Notes under the pieces: model-generated
Database searches by the model: none
What the model saw: only the letters and a program-made list of their open reading frames with translations
What the model was told of the DNA's origin: nothing
Shown here: positions 26,080 to 51,838 of the stretch, piece by piece
Position numbering within the stretch: the first letter of the stretch is position 1
Layout: each line of letters opens with the position of its first letter
Program-made: the position numbers and the translations under genes
Source of the DNA: Enoplolaimus lenunculus
Lineage: Eukaryota > Nematoda > Enoplea > Enoplida > Thoracostomopsidae
Length of the DNA: 64,000 nucleotides
Assembly: GCA_030248215.1 (NCBI GenBank)
Contig: JASANG010003119.1
Span: 62,001 to 126,000 of the forward strand
Direction: 5' to 3'

Positions 26080-26818
26080 AAAAATATTTAAATATAATGT
26101 ATCTTAAAGAGCTTTGAAAGTAAACAGAATCAAATTCGACCGCTTTATTTTGACAATTAGTGCAATACGTAAACTGTTTCGCGTTAAAATATGATTGCTT
26201 GTTTTGAAACCGAATGAACACCGCTCAGCTTGTTAATGAGCGTTTTTTGTTAAATTTGGCCAAGTTAAAATAACGAAAAATGAGCTTTAATTGGGCAACT
26301 GATTTTTCGTTTTGTGAACTTTTCAGGGTAGTTTTTTTGTTTGCTGATATGAAGGATTTCGTTCGTAAGCGCGCCCATGCCTCATCTTTCTCCTAAGCCT
26401 AAACCCGATGATATTAGGCGTGGAGCGAGGAAAAGTATACCAAAGCACTGATACCTCACAACAGTGCGTACGAGAAGAGATCGATGCGTCATGAACAAAT
26501 GGGAACCGTAATAAGATTTTTGGAGTGTGAAGTGTGCACCAATAGCGCAAGCAAAAGTACTTACTCAGTTGAAAAATGCTACACCGACTGTGGTGTCTAG
26601 ACATTTAAATGGTTCTCTTAAATTCAATTATATACCGGTTGATCTTGATTTTCTTCAAGACTAATCGCTGATGTGTATTTCTTGGTGTGCGATTTGGTTG
26701 TACCCAACAACGCAAGCAATCACATCAGTAAAATTATAGGTATAAAACGGCAAATTGAGAATATACAAATTTGTATTAGTGTTATTTGCCGAAAGAATCC
26801 CAGACCAAATGCTAATAT

Positions 26819-26876
26819 TTAAAATAATAATAATAATAATAATAATAATATAAATAATAATATATAATAATAATAT
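26819..26876. repeat. (AAT)n microsatellite
   Basis: AAT trinucleotides with ATAT interruptions. They produce Ile/Tyr-rich open frames that are not genes. Confidence 0.95.
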
Positions 26877-26940
26877 CAACAACATGAATAAGTTTGATTT
26901 GCGTTTGCTTAATTTTTTCTCGCACAAGTGTTAATTTGAC

Positions 26941-27102
26941 ACGAGTCCGTAGGTAGAGAGGACCAGGGAGTTCAGCCCTCATGGAACAATTTTGCCTCTC
27001 GTAGAAAATTTTCAACTTTGCTTGTAACTCGTCGAAAACTCTTGTATGACCTTTCTCAAAAATGTTTATCGCTCGTAGCAAGATAAAATGACTGCGGGCC
27101 CC
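26941..27102. mobile_element. Family D MITE, diverged
   Basis: Starts CGAGTCCGTAGGTAGAGAGG and ends TGACTGCGGGCCC, with the family core CTTTGCTTGTAACTCGTCG between. Confidence 0.6.
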
Positions 27103-27426
27103 ATTGGACAGAATGCAAAAGTTCCCTGCATACATCACTGTTTATTCTTTTCCTAAGTGTATGGTTAGGCTTAGGCTTAGGCTAAAAAAACTTTAACAAA
27201 CAAATCCAGTATGCTTTAGCAATTACAAATCTTGTTTGTCCAGCGCTGGGTACGTATCACATTGATTTAACTTGTGGATATTGGCAGTATTTTTGCTAAT
27301 TAAATTGCTTGTGCAAAGTTGATTAGCAACTTACAACTTGTAACAAAATTTAGGGCCAAATTTTAGTTTGATTATTGCCGAGTAGTGATCTCAAATGTAC
27401 AAAACAGCACCATTTTAAATCCCTTA

Positions 27427-27661
27427 TACACTTGCAAATTTTTGCTACGAGAACTCTCCAAAATCCCGTTGGAAAAACTTGCAGCTGCAAATAATTCTTT
27501 AAAAATCATAGCCAGGCATTTAGTTCACATGCGTGAATAACCATGCAAGTTAACTTGGATTTATTGCAGCCGCTTTATCATTGGCTGCTAAAAAACGCAA
27601 GTTCTGCGTGCAATTTGCATCTCCAAGTTCTCGCAGGAAAAACATGCACGTGTGAATAGTG
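27427..27661. mobile_element. Family G foldback MITE in the CHT 5' flank
   Basis: Carries ACTTGCAAATTTTTGCT near the left end and GCACGTGTGAATAGTGC at the right. Inside are inverted pairs of AACTTGCAGCTGCAA and TTCTGCGTGCAATTTGCATC type. Related copies are at 48316 and 60244. It ends about 210 bp before the transporter ATG, so it could carry or disrupt promoter sequence. Confidence 0.7.
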
Positions 27662-27871
27662 CATAAAATTCTAACCATGGTATTTGCCTAAGACGCAATT
27701 TTCGGTTTCAAAATAATACAGTTTCGTCAATAACCACGGCAAGCTTAAGACGTATGCTTACATTCACTCTTTTGCACATTTGATTTCAGAAAATATAAAT
27801 ACAATGTTAAAAATGCGATAATTCGAAATAATATTAATATTTAAGCTGAAGATTGCAGTCGACCACGTCTG

Positions 27872-41300
<13,429 letters not shown>

Positions 41301-41335
41301 AATGCGTATAAAAAATGACTGAAACTCCCTATTGC

Positions 41336-41341
41336 AATAAA
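41336..41341 (+). promoter_or_regulatory. Polyadenylation signal of the choline transporter
   Basis: AATAAA 36 bp after the TAA stop codon, the first such hexamer downstream of exon 8. Confidence 0.7.
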
Positions 41342-41837
41342 TATAAAATGAATAACGATGAACTTTAATATATGACGGATTGTTTCGCGAACTCAAGCAA
41401 ATAAGAGTCGTTTATTTAGTTATTTATGCGGCTCCCCACCACTAGAAAATACAGTGGTTTCGGTTATTTATTTGATGCCCTCAGCGGTAGTCGGCCAACT
41501 ACGTTTTATTCACAATTGACTTGCTGGCAGAGCAGAAATGTTATTGGGCAATACCTAGTTCATGGTGGCAAAGAAGTGACGCGCTGCGGTTCGCCAAATA
41601 TTTATTTATCGACAGCATTGAAAGAATTTTATGTTATGCATAATTTTTCTTGCCCCCTTCATAAAAATTTTTTGCCTTCTATGCGAGCAATTTCTTGGTT
41701 GCGGACCTACCATGCCATTGCGTTTGTCCTCGAGTCAACACATTTAATCTGAACAAAATACGACTGGAATTTGGTGAACAATTGTCTCAGCTTCGTTGAT
41801 GTCGATTGCAGTTCAGTTTACAAACAGCAAATTTGGA

Positions 41838-41868
41838 ATTTATTATTATTATTATTATTATTATTATC
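41838..41868. repeat. (TTA)n microsatellite
   Basis: About ten TTA units; produces a Tyr run in one frame that is not a gene. Confidence 0.95.
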
Positions 41869-42518
41869 AAATTTGGACGAACTGTATATTGCGTGAAGTA
41901 AACAAATCTGGATTGACATTTGGTGCACGGTACAATTTCAAACGAATACAAGCTGTGAATGCATTGACTCCAGCGCGTGGAATCACTGGGACCGCCGACT
42001 CTTCAAATTTGGCTGCGCACGCCCCCAAACCGTTTGAACAAAGTTCGATGATAAGTAACGATGTTAGTTGCTTGATCTCCTAAAATGTCTCAGACCCCAC
42101 TTAGTTAACACTGTTTGTAGGTGCCCCCCCTGTGTAGGTTACAACGCATTTCGCACCGTTTAAAGTGTGAGTTGGTTTTGAGCGATATTATATAATCAAT
42201 TACAAAATACATCACTGCAAAACATCGAACTTTTCTCGAAGTCAAGTTGTTCACGCTAAACAGTCGTGCACGTGTAGCAATAATTGCAAATGCAAAATTG
42301 CAGTTTTGCGTAATTTGGCTGTCGTAACAGATGGGGCCATGAGAGACATCTAGTCTCCCTTCCCAACTCACAAGCTGGGTCCAAACACGGCTCTGGCATA
42401 GCAACAACTACACATGTACTACTGAGTAATTAACGTAGTCATGGCATTCTTGCACTATGGCATACAATCAGACGTGTTTTGTTATCAACCGTCTTTGGTA
42501 AAATCCTCAGCCAGAAGT

Positions 42519-43108
42519 TTAATTTGACCACGTTTTACGAACGATTTTGTCCTCGGCGTTGTTGGAGTCAAATCTGATCAACTTATGAACGAATCCGTGC
42601 TGTTGAGTAACAATGAAATCAGTACAGTTGCGTTCAGTAGCAAACAATAAAGCAAATTTAGCGGTGATCCTGCCTTGTGGAAACCAGTGGTAATAGATTT
42701 TCATCAATTGCACGTTACGAACGATACTTTCTTCACAGATGTCCGAGCTGGCGTAATTTGTATGGAGATGATATTAAAAATACCGCCGGTAACAATAAAG
42801 TACCAAACACGCTAGGTATTATTTAAATCCATATATATATGTATATGTATATATACATTATATATTATATACTTACTGTATTTTTTCATAAAGTAATTTG
42901 ATCATGCATCCAGTTTTTCGTGTACTCTGTAACTTGAATGATTTTGCAATTTCACTGCAAGTTTTATCGCAAGACAGCAGCACGGATCTTGGCAAATTTG
43001 TACATTCAGCAACAGGTTTGTGGAAATATCCACATCTTTCGTATGTTCTGTGTAGCTTCATGTGATTCAAGGCAAATCGAACAGACGAACTAGTAGCATA
43101 ATCCAAAA
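42519..43108 (-). CDS. Two spliced exons of an unrecognised protein (3' end of a gene)
   Basis: Exon x (43108-42877, 76 codons) follows a GTGTAACAG acceptor and ends at a strong GTAAGT donor. Exon y (42747-42519, 75 codons plus TAA) follows a TTACGCCAG acceptor. Phases match (2+1). The protein reads LDYATSSSVRFALNHMKLHR, ...CDKTCSEIAKSFKLQ, then ALLFATERNCTDFIV and HKLIRFDSNNAED. The last part faintly recalls armadillo/HEAT-type helical repeats, which is a guess only. The intron is 129 bp and contains a TA-rich tract. The exon or exons that should precede exon x were not found. It is tail-to-tail with the choline transporter. Confidence 0.5.
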
Positions 43109-44252
43109 CTGTTACACTTTGAACATTAATAACAACTTAATCATTAATAGCGCTAATCGTTTTAGTTGTTCGTTTTGCCTAAACCCTTCCATGCCTGGCT
43201 GATTTATATCTGATCGGTTTTCGTTTCCCCAGTCAATGGTGTTTGCGTCAAAGTAGCTGCACTTGATATCCTGAACCACAGTTGGCCTTCAAAAAATCCG
43301 GGTTGTCAGTTTTAGGTCAAATTTTTGTTCAAGACTCGAATTATACATTCCGTACCAAATAACCGTAAAATGAAGTTTAGATGCATTGGAAGGTTAGTAC
43401 TCCTGTTAATTTATATAGTTTTATGAAATTGAATGTATAGTTATATACCGGTTTGGCGTTTTTGTGTCTCACGTTTAACGATACAGGCCTGTTCTCTAAA
43501 TCTTAGCTTCAACCTAAGCCTCAGTCTAAACGTTCGAAGTCTCCATTGTCAATGTCTGCCAGTATGGGCAGTCAACTTTAACTATGATGAACTGTTATTG
43601 TTACTTTTGTCTTTTAATCTGTAAAAGTATTTCAGTCTTGCTTATTGCTTTGCAATAACTATATTGCAATTATCACAATTCTAATAGCCATGTGGCTGTG
43701 AATTGTTAGTGTGCGGGTACCAAAATATATTTTTGATGGACGTGGAAACGTTTTGCATAAAAATTTCCGGGTTACTTTGTACAGTTGTCCGTAGCGAGCT
43801 TGTGTCACTGTAAATAGTTCGTGATTTCGTCGTGTGACAATCCTAATCGCAAACTGCGCGTATTTTAGTTTGAAATATGATTAAGAGTCGCGCAGCCACC
43901 TACAGCCAGTTTCAGTGGTAATGGTTCTATATTTTAACACAAATAAACATGAACATGTCATATAGGCAGGTTTTCTGTGAATGTATGCCTAATTGCAGTT
44001 GTTTTTGTCATAATTCTGAATCATCAAATCTGGTACAAGCCTTTGAATGTTGTTCTGAAGTTAAAGTTTTGGCATGCTCATCGTCGAATATATTGAGTTT
44101 ATTTTGATGTTTCGTATTTGTTGGATATTGTCCGTAATAAGTCACACGTCACACAATGATATAAACTCTGGAACGGTCAGATGTCGGATTTTTAAACTTT
44201 TGCTAGTCTCTGAGCATGTCGCGAAAATTATTAACTAGCTAAAACGTTGATT

Positions 44253-44587
44253 GGGTTACTGAAACCCTACTTAAGTGCGGCTTAGTGCTTTAGTACGCGC
44301 TAAGCAATTACTTAACCGTTTTGAAAAGCGTAACTAAGTTAAGTAAATACTTAAGTCGCTGATTAAATTTGATATATTACAGATTAACCGTTCAGGCACG
44401 CTTACCTTGGTGTAATAGAAAATGTAAACGTATTGTGCCTTCTTAATATGAAACAAAACAATTACTCTACGACTATGGCTGAAATTTGGCATTTGTTTGC
44501 TTTTAGTGGAAATTTTTATTCATTAAGTCGGTGACCTAAGCGATTGCTTACCTTAAATAAATACTTAAGTAAGGTTGCAGAAACCCT
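44253..44587. mobile_element. Family I MITE (GGGTTACTGAAACCC ends)
   Basis: Inverted ends GGGTTACTGAAACCCTACTT and AAGTAAGGTTGCAGAAACCC. Internal repeats of ACTTAAGT and GCTTAGTGC type in both orientations. No coding capacity. Confidence 0.7.
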
Positions 44588-44678
44588 GCCATTGTGAACA
44601 AGCTACATGTCAGAATGCAGTATGCTCATCGCGAACGAAACAGCGTATTACACTTTGGTTTGTTTCTGAGGCATGTGT

Positions 44679-44870
44679 GGCCAATGTTACTTGAAGTAAT
44701 GTAACAGTAGATTAAGCGTATTCCAAAGGCTAAACCTAAGCCTAAGCGTAGCAAAAATGAGTTCCTAAGCCTAAGCGTAAGCCTAAGCAAAAAGATGTAA
44801 TCTAGAATCTAAACGTACTACTTTATAGACACATCCGAAACCTGGACGCCCCTTAAAGTATAACATGGGC
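44679..44870 (+). mobile_element. Family B MITE with TTAGGC core
   Basis: Left end GGCCAATGTTACTTGAAG, right end CCTTAAAGTATAACATGGGC. CCTAAG hexamers and the TCTAGAATCTAAACGTAC landmark lie inside. Confidence 0.83.
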
Positions 44871-45993
44871 TGTTATAAACGTTGGAAAGTGTTGGGTGCT
44901 AAGTTGATAATAAATTTCGCATTCTCAAGTCTGAAAACTGACCAATAGTGCGGCCTTTAGTAATAAGCGCGAAGCTGCGAGTAATGCTTCAACAGACGGC
45001 GAAAACTGCAGTCGTACTCCGGCGCAATGTGTAGTCAGATGCTGTTGGGTCCTGAATTACCGTAGCAGAGTTGCTAAGTGGCCGCACAAATGTGCTACAA
45101 AAGCACTTAAAAATATTGGACTTATTTGACTTTAGCACTCAGTCCTTTTTATTATACTACATTGCAGAAATAATAGCAGATCGATTTGCCATGACCGGGA
45201 TTCTGTTTTGTATTTATAAAATCTCGACAAATGCCTTCTAATGTCTGTTGTACGATGCGCGATAAATATGACCGCTTACGGTGAAACTATTCTACTTTAA
45301 AATTTGTACTGAAACAAAATTTGTTGCAAAACCGATCTTATGTATTCATAACACATATTTCTTTGAAAATTGCCGCAAGAACAGAATCACCGTCCAAGGG
45401 GTGTGGCAAAAACAGTGTCAACGAAAAAGGTTTTGATGATTTCAATGCCATCTGGCATGATCTGGCTCCGTGAATCACCTTAACCTAAATTTGGAGTATT
45501 TTTGTCGAAATTTTTTTCACATTTTTCTTAACCTAAACTGAGTGAGGTATTTAGTTCGATTCCAAATAGTCACATTTGAAATTCACTCATTAACTGTCGA
45601 ATTTACTTTCTCATCTCAGATGTCCAACAAACTATCTTAATATCTTATTTCGTATCTTGTTTTTACTGTCGGTTTTGGGCTGTGTAGCCGATTCAGAACT
45701 GGCCACATTTTAAAGTACGTACATATTTAATCTGTAAACAATTACCCCCCCACCAGCCACGATTTGTTAGAATAGAGAACAAAAACAGACAGCTCTGAGG
45801 GTAAAGAATATCTTTCTATAACAGAATTCTCTTAATTCATCGAAAAAAGTACAGCCACGAGTGCCAATATGTCTCTATGGACGGCTCTCTTAACGTAGTT
45901 TCGGAATGAAATAATTGTATAATCGTTCGCTTTGAACAATCAATAATGCAATTTTAAATTTCATATGTTGTCAATGTATATTATAGCTTGTTT

Positions 45994-46147
45994 GGCCTTG
46001 TATAGAACAGGACCGGAACGTTATTCCGCTGGACTGCTATTAACTTTTTGACTTTAGGTATAAGCTCATTGTTACGCTTAGGCTTAGGCTTTGGTTTAGG
46101 ACTATACTAACACTACAGCGTTCCGGTCATTGTTCTCTACATGGGCC
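45994..46147 (-). mobile_element. Family C MITE with TTAGGC core
   Basis: Ends GGCCTTGTATAGAACAGG and CATTGTTCTCTACATGGGCC. Flanks GCTTGTTT/ACTTGTTT form an 8-bp duplication with one mismatch. Short TTAGGC core. Confidence 0.85.
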
Positions 46148-46416
46148 ACTTGTTTAATCAACAGTTCGCTGTGTTCAATTTAATCTGTGATGTATCGTTA
46201 TACTATTTAAATCGTAACTTTAGTGGAATTTTTATCTGTGTAGTATGTGATCAGACGTTTTTATTTAGAGTCTATATTTTAACGAAGTTTATGTTTAAAA
46301 AAAATAAATGCAAAGTTTATTGAACAATTGCCTTTTTTATCGTCTCCAAGACCCTGTCACAGAATGCGGTGAGCGGCAGTGGTCACAACCTCTGAAAGCG
46401 AATAGCTAAAAAGTAC

Positions 46417-46584
46417 GACCAATGTAAAGAACAGGGGCGGAACAGTATTATAAGCATATTCGTAAGCCTAAACCTAAGCCAAGCCTAAGCCTAAAGTCAA
46501 ACAAAAAAAATTGGTCTAAAGCTTAATCTTACTGTTTTCTAGACCCACAGAAAAACGTTCCGCCCGTGATCTTTTACATGGGCC
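46417..46584 (+). mobile_element. Family A MITE with TTAGGC core
   Basis: Perfect 8-bp duplication AAAAGTAC at 46409-46416 and 46585-46592. Ends GACCAATGTAAAGAACAGG and GATCTTTTACATGGGCC; a compact copy with few hexamers. Confidence 0.93.
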
Positions 46585-47176
46585 AAAAGTACAAACAATG
46601 TTTCAAAAACAAACGTCAGCAGTAAATTAGACCACATTTTTTTGCATTATTAATACAACAGGAAATTTACATGTTATGAACTGATGCACGCAGGTGGTAG
46701 CAGGATATTTTGGGCGAAGCGGACCTTTGATTGCTTTTCAAGTAAGCATTACATAATTTTCCAACCTGAAACTCAGATGTTTACATAGCAATTCAGGGGT
46801 ATACATACCACTCAGTAATAGCCCCTACTGGCACCGTTATTAAAGGTTAAGCTTTTATGCTGCCGTAATAAATAAACAATTTCAACTATTTTATACCAAG
46901 AGTAGATAATGCAAATTTTAAGAACGGTATGTACAACTGGGTACATGTAAATAAGAATTGACCCAGTGCACGTTGCGTTTTTAGCTTTTTAGCGTGAACC
47001 CTTCTTTTCTGTAGGGGTTGTGGGCGGCCACATACATCAATTTATCCAATTTCACATGTTTGATGCACCTTTCACCGGTTAGCAATATGTATTCAAGGTA
47101 ATGAACTCATGAACATGTGCATTTCAAAATTGACACAGAAGTAGGACAAATCAAATGCAAAAATGTGTCAAATTTC

Positions 47177-47325
47177 GGCCCACAGTACAGACAGGACCAG
47201 AACAGTAGTATAAACATATTCCTAAGCCTAAGCCTAAGCCTAAGCAAAAAAATTAGTGTAAAGCTTAAACTGACGCTATTATAGCTTCTCCGGAAAACGA
47301 TCCGGTCCTATTCTATACGTAGGCC
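47177..47325 (+). mobile_element. Family C MITE with TTAGGC core
   Basis: Perfect 8-bp duplication CAAATTTC at 47169-47176 and 47326-47333. Ends GGCCCACAGTACAGACAGG and CCTATTCTATACGTAGGCC. It lies 125 bp past the stop codon of the next gene. Confidence 0.92.
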
Positions 47326-47449
47326 CAAATTTCTAACCTCATCATTCACTGGTTCGAAAGCAACAAAATCTATTACCAGCTAGTGAAAAGCACTGCACAC
47401 GTTTGAAAAATGAGAATGCGGTCCTTAGAGTTATTATCGACTCTTGGAT

Positions 47450-49646
47450 TTACTTATCCGAAATTATAACAACAGTTTTTGGAACTTTTCTAGCGCCGTT
47501 GGGCGATTTTGTTGAATTTTGCCGCAACGCTGACGTCAGTACACCATGATTTACAAAACTTTGGCTTCGTAGTAAGCTGTTACCATCATTGATGTCGCTG
47601 GCAGCCGAACGATTAGGTCCAACTGAACCATTCTCTGCGTGGTGTTGTTTTAGACTGGCAACAATTTTAGCATAACCATCAATTGTCGATTGTTCCCGAA
47701 GACCTTCAGATTGTCCTGCCACACGAGATTTTGCCTGATTAATGCGTAAGCTAGTGATGCCATTCGGGATTTTGGTGTTTGTCGGAGGCGTATTTTGATT
47801 GGCTGAACCAGGCCGAACGCTGACAAATGCCGATTGTTGATTGGACACTTGAGACTGAAACTTTGGTACGTGACGATCTAGCACCGACAAACTGCTGCTA
47901 TAACTGCTGCTGGAATTTTTATTTTCATTCGCTACACCGTTTTTTGCCGAATCGTGCCTAATTACTATTGGCTGAAAATACCGAGGTGATTTATGATCGT
48001 TTTCAGTTGATTTTTCTGCGCTAAAACTGTAGTTATTTGTAGTTTTTGCCGCCAAAGCACCTGAACTGGCTATATTGTGTCTTGTAAATTTGTTTGATTC
48101 GCTAGAAATAATGTCAGGGTCTTGTTTTGCTTTAATATCGGATCCGTTGTAACTTGATGAACCACCAATAGGTATTCGTGTTTTATGCAATCTGTCGTTT
48201 TGGTTTGTCTCAGCTGCTCGATAGTAACCATTCGAACCTGTTGTGTCTGAAATTTGCGCAACAAAACATAGTTTTCACAAACCTAAAAGTCAGTAATATG
48301 ACTCAGTTAAACCAGATTCACACGTTTATGTGCAAGTTTTCCACAGAATGAATTTGTAGCTGCAGTTTCCAGTCGCTACGTGCAGTTTTTTCGGCCAGAA
48401 CTTGTAGCTGCAGGTTTTGTTCCAAAATCCCATGAGCAAAACTGGCAGTGGAAAATTGCAGCTGCAAGTTTTGTAGGTGCCAAAGTTATATCTGCAAATT
48501 GGGATTATGAGTTTCCACTGCAATAATTAGCACGTGTGAATGACGATTTATGCATATACAACAACTTTTAATATTTTTGTAACTAATTAGCTTTATCAAG
48601 CCGTGTTAATAGACGTTTTATTATATGCCGGTCCACCTGAAACTTGCTGTATTTATGCGTCAAACACAGAATTTTTAACATTTTATTAAATTAAACAGGC
48701 TCCGCCCTGTACTGTAGATACCAGGGTACAACTGGACGTTTGCCTCCGGCTCCGATTCCGGCAAAAAAATCGAGCTTCGGCTTCCGTAGAATTTCTTCCG
48801 GAGGTTCGGCAATTTCGGTAATAACATTTTGCATAGTTTTGCAAAATTTATTGGTTTACGCGTTTGTTTTTAACCCTTGGTAATTCTAAGTTAAGCAGTA
48901 AATAAAGAGTATACCAAAAGATTTTACAACACCTTGCAGATATTTGGTAAAATTAGCAAATTAAACATCGTTTTAACTATTTAAATTTTGCTTCACCTCC
49001 GGTTTCAACCTTACAAGTTTTTCCTCTACAGTGTTTATATTGCATTCATGATTACGCGTATAGGCTCAGGCTTGAGCTTATGCTTAGGGTTTAGGCAACG
49101 TTTAACTGGATATCAGTTTCCGGTAAAGATCGGTTTTAGTTCCGTTTTCGTTTCCGTTATCGAAATAGCGGAAATTCGGTTAGTTTTAAGCTTAAAATTT
49201 ATTGATAAACAGCGTATATGTCTCGTAATTTCATATTACAGATATTCTGCAATTGTTTGAAATGGAATAAAAATTAAGTACGAAATTTAGCCAAAATCTT
49301 GAAAATTTCGGTGCATCTTTTAGAAAGCCCGGCGAATCTTTGAACACAACAGTTGTGTTAGCAGAAAATTTAAACATCTTTGTAACGTTTGTACTTCAAT
49401 ATCCGTTTTCTGTTTTCGTTATTTTGATCACTATTCGTTTCAGTTTATTTTTACTATCCGTTTACGCCCTGGGGTTAGGTTTTTGGTTTGGTTCTTACGA
49501 CTTTTAACCTAGTCTTAGCGATTGTACATGTACTTACAAACAAATTCCATCCCTGTAAACTGTGGTCGCGGTATTTTCAATGGTTCAAGTGACATACACG
49601 ACGGTAAATGCTGTTGCATCGTAATTAGTGTTACACCAGCGTCCAT
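47450..49646 (-). CDS. Two-exon gene, 301-residue Ser/Asn-rich protein of unknown function
   Basis: Exon 1 (49646-49538) starts with ATG, encodes 36 residues (MDAGVTLITMQQHLPSCM, then LEPLKIPRPQFTGMEFV) and ends at a GTAAGT donor. Exon 2 (48246-47450) follows an AAATTTCAG acceptor; the split Tyr codon joins in frame (1+2). Exon 2 encodes 264 residues, polar and low in hydrophobics, with Ser/Asn runs (NENKNSSSSYSSSLS), a possible helix GYAKIVASLKQHH and the tail KVPKTVVIISDK. There is no signal peptide or membrane segment. It looks like an intrinsically disordered cytoplasmic or nuclear protein. Family not recognised. Exon 1 could be internal, since the frame runs a little upstream past a TTGTTCAG. 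The 1.29-kb intron holds a family G MITE. Confidence 0.72.
48316..48541. mobile_element. Family G foldback MITE, diverged copy, intronic
   Basis: Outer ATTCACACGT and CACGTGTGAAT ends with several TTGTAGCTGCAGTTTT-like units inside in both orientations. It lies 70 bp upstream of the exon 2 acceptor of the minus-strand gene. Confidence 0.6.
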
Positions 49647-49965
49647 TATTACATTTAACTGAACAAATTTGAACAAACACTGCCAATACAATATATGAAT
49701 TTAATTTGTCTATAGTCAAAAACAAATGAAATATAAACGAGACATAGATATTGCTTTTTGTAAGCTTGAATTATATAGTACACACTAGTTGTCTGTAGTT
49801 GCACACGCATGTGCAACTCTGTTAAGTATACTCTGTTTTGGCATAATATGTTTAAAAGAATTTGTTCAAGCAAGTCTGTCCGTAAGCCTTGAAACTTGAT
49901 TGACAATTAACGAAAGATAATAAAATCTACATTTCAATGTAAACAATTTTTCGCTTAGAAGTAAG

Positions 49966-50180
49966 GGCCAATGTAAAGAACCGGGGCCGGAACAGTATTA
50001 TAAGAATATTACTAAGCCTAAGCCTACGCCTAAGCCTAAAACGTAAGAATGCGCATATTCCTAAGCCTAATCCTAAGCCTAAGCCTAAGCCTAAGCCAAG
50101 CAAAAAATTAGTTTTAAAGTTTAAGCTTACTGTATTGCAGTCCCACAGAAAAACGTTCCGCCACTGAATTTTACATGGAA
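49966..50180 (+). mobile_element. Family A MITE with TTAGGC core
   Basis: Left end GGCCAATGTAAAGAACCGG; right end CACTGAATTTTACATGG is slightly degraded. Two CCTAAG runs are separated by GTAAGAATGCGCATATT. Confidence 0.85.
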
Positions 50181-51579
50181 CGAAATAGGTATAGATGAAA
50201 CGTGTGCGGGGCGTTACAGCTGTAATAAAGCAGATTTTATACTGCAATTTAATGAGCCAAATTTCATCCTGAGCTGCTGAATGCCCTATGGTCATTCTTT
50301 TAGCATGTTTATTTTTAATGTTTAGACGCAAGAAAAAATTAGAAATTGTGGCCAGTAAGTTCCCTATCGCGAAAGGTCTTCTTGTGGTATCCAGGTCAAA
50401 CATGCATTTTTGTATTTTAAATGTCAGGCATTGATCGTTCACGTATAGTACACGTGTACCCTACTTCTTCACAAAAAACTTTCCCCACACATATTTAATG
50501 GCAGGCTGGAGGTTCTGGGTCACACTTTAGGCTAAGACTTAGGCTTAGGCTTTACTGTAATGGAAACTTTTGCGTTCTAGAAAAATAATGTGAGGGGAGC
50601 TAAATAAATACCTTCGTATGATGAGCGACTACCACTGCAATATAAGAAACGGTTGACGAAAATTATTAATAATAAATGAATTATATAAATGCAAGATTAC
50701 TACTATTGTATATGTGTACTAACTCTAATCAACGTTAATACAACTGATTACAAAAATGTTTCAAGTGATTTTCAAACTTAAATTTTTAAACAATATAATT
50801 TAGCGTACGTAGCCGTTTTGAGCAAAAATAACCACCCTTCAATACAACAACTTATAAATTTGCGGCCAGCAAGATTTATAGACTTTAAAAAATCACATAT
50901 TTAGAAGGAACAACCATTGTTGCGGTTACAATATTGAGCGAGGATTTGGTGCTTAAAACAACGGCTGAATGCTAAATGAAAATTGTGGAATTTCTAAAAT
51001 AGACGCAACTTGTGATAGTAGTAACACCCAGCAAAATTATATGTTACAAATACTGCATTCTTAAATTGCTAAGACTTCAAGCCTAAATTTAGGTTTAGGT
51101 GCATAATCTAACGTTTAAGATTGTTGAAGCTAGATTAAATGTATGCATGTAAACATTTTCAAACTTTCACTGAATATGTAGCGCATTCTTAGTTACACTT
51201 CACTGTAAGGTTTTGATACAAATGTTGTAAATGTTCTTTTTGACATTATTAAAAAATAAATCATTTACTACATATTTCTCTGAAGTTTTTTACACTTTCA
51301 TCCACATTTTTAAGCTTAACGCTTAAGCGTAGGCTTAAGCTGAAGCTTAAGACTTTGGTCAAGGTTTAGGCGAAGAATTACGCTTAGGCAAGCTTGTTCC
51401 AAAACCTAGGCATAAACCGGTGCCTAAGCCAATGCCTGTGGGGGAAAATATACACGAGCCTTATTTGATTGTTTCAATTTGAATGCAATCAATTTGGTGT
51501 ACTCCAAATTTGCTTGCTTACATTACAGAACAATTACTTATAAAACGTGTTCAGTAACAGAAGTTCCGAGACTTCAAAG

Positions 51580-51744
51580 CGGGTCCGTAGCCAAGGGGGC
51601 GCAAGGAATTTCAGCCCCCCTGAAAAAGTTTTGGCCCCCCTAGACGATTTTCAATCTAGCTTGCAAGTCATTGAAAACCCTTGCATGACCCTCTTGAAAA
51701 AATTTTTGGGGCCCCCCTAGCAAGGTGAGCTGGCTACGGGCCTG
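51580..51744. mobile_element. Family D MITE with target duplication
   Basis: Ends CGGGTCCGTAGCCAAGG and GCTGGCTACGGGCCTG. Flanks CTTCAAAG/CGTCAAAG form an 8-bp duplication with one mismatch. The best-preserved D copy in the window. Confidence 0.85.
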
Positions 51745-51838
51745 CGTCAAAGCTACATGGTTTTGTTGCAAATCGCAAACCAACTTGGTTAATATTTTTA
51801 AGTAACCAAAAATTTAAGCCTAAATCAGCACAATAGAC

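Larger units (their letters stand above)
25157..27426. other. Intergenic 5' flank of the choline transporter gene
   Basis: Contains a family H MITE, an AAT microsatellite and a family D copy. No exon and no recognisable core promoter were identified. Confidence 0.4.
43109..45985. other. Intergenic or intronic, little recognised
   Basis: Holds a family I palindromic element and a family B MITE. The missing 5' exons of the 42.5-43.1 kb gene may lie here, but I found no frame with paired splice sites. Confidence 0.4.

Noticed and set aside
46696-46741. Candidate 48-bp exon (VVAGYFGRSGPLIAFQ) between CAG and GTAAGC
   Set aside because: Sixteen open codons are expected by chance and no partner exon was found.
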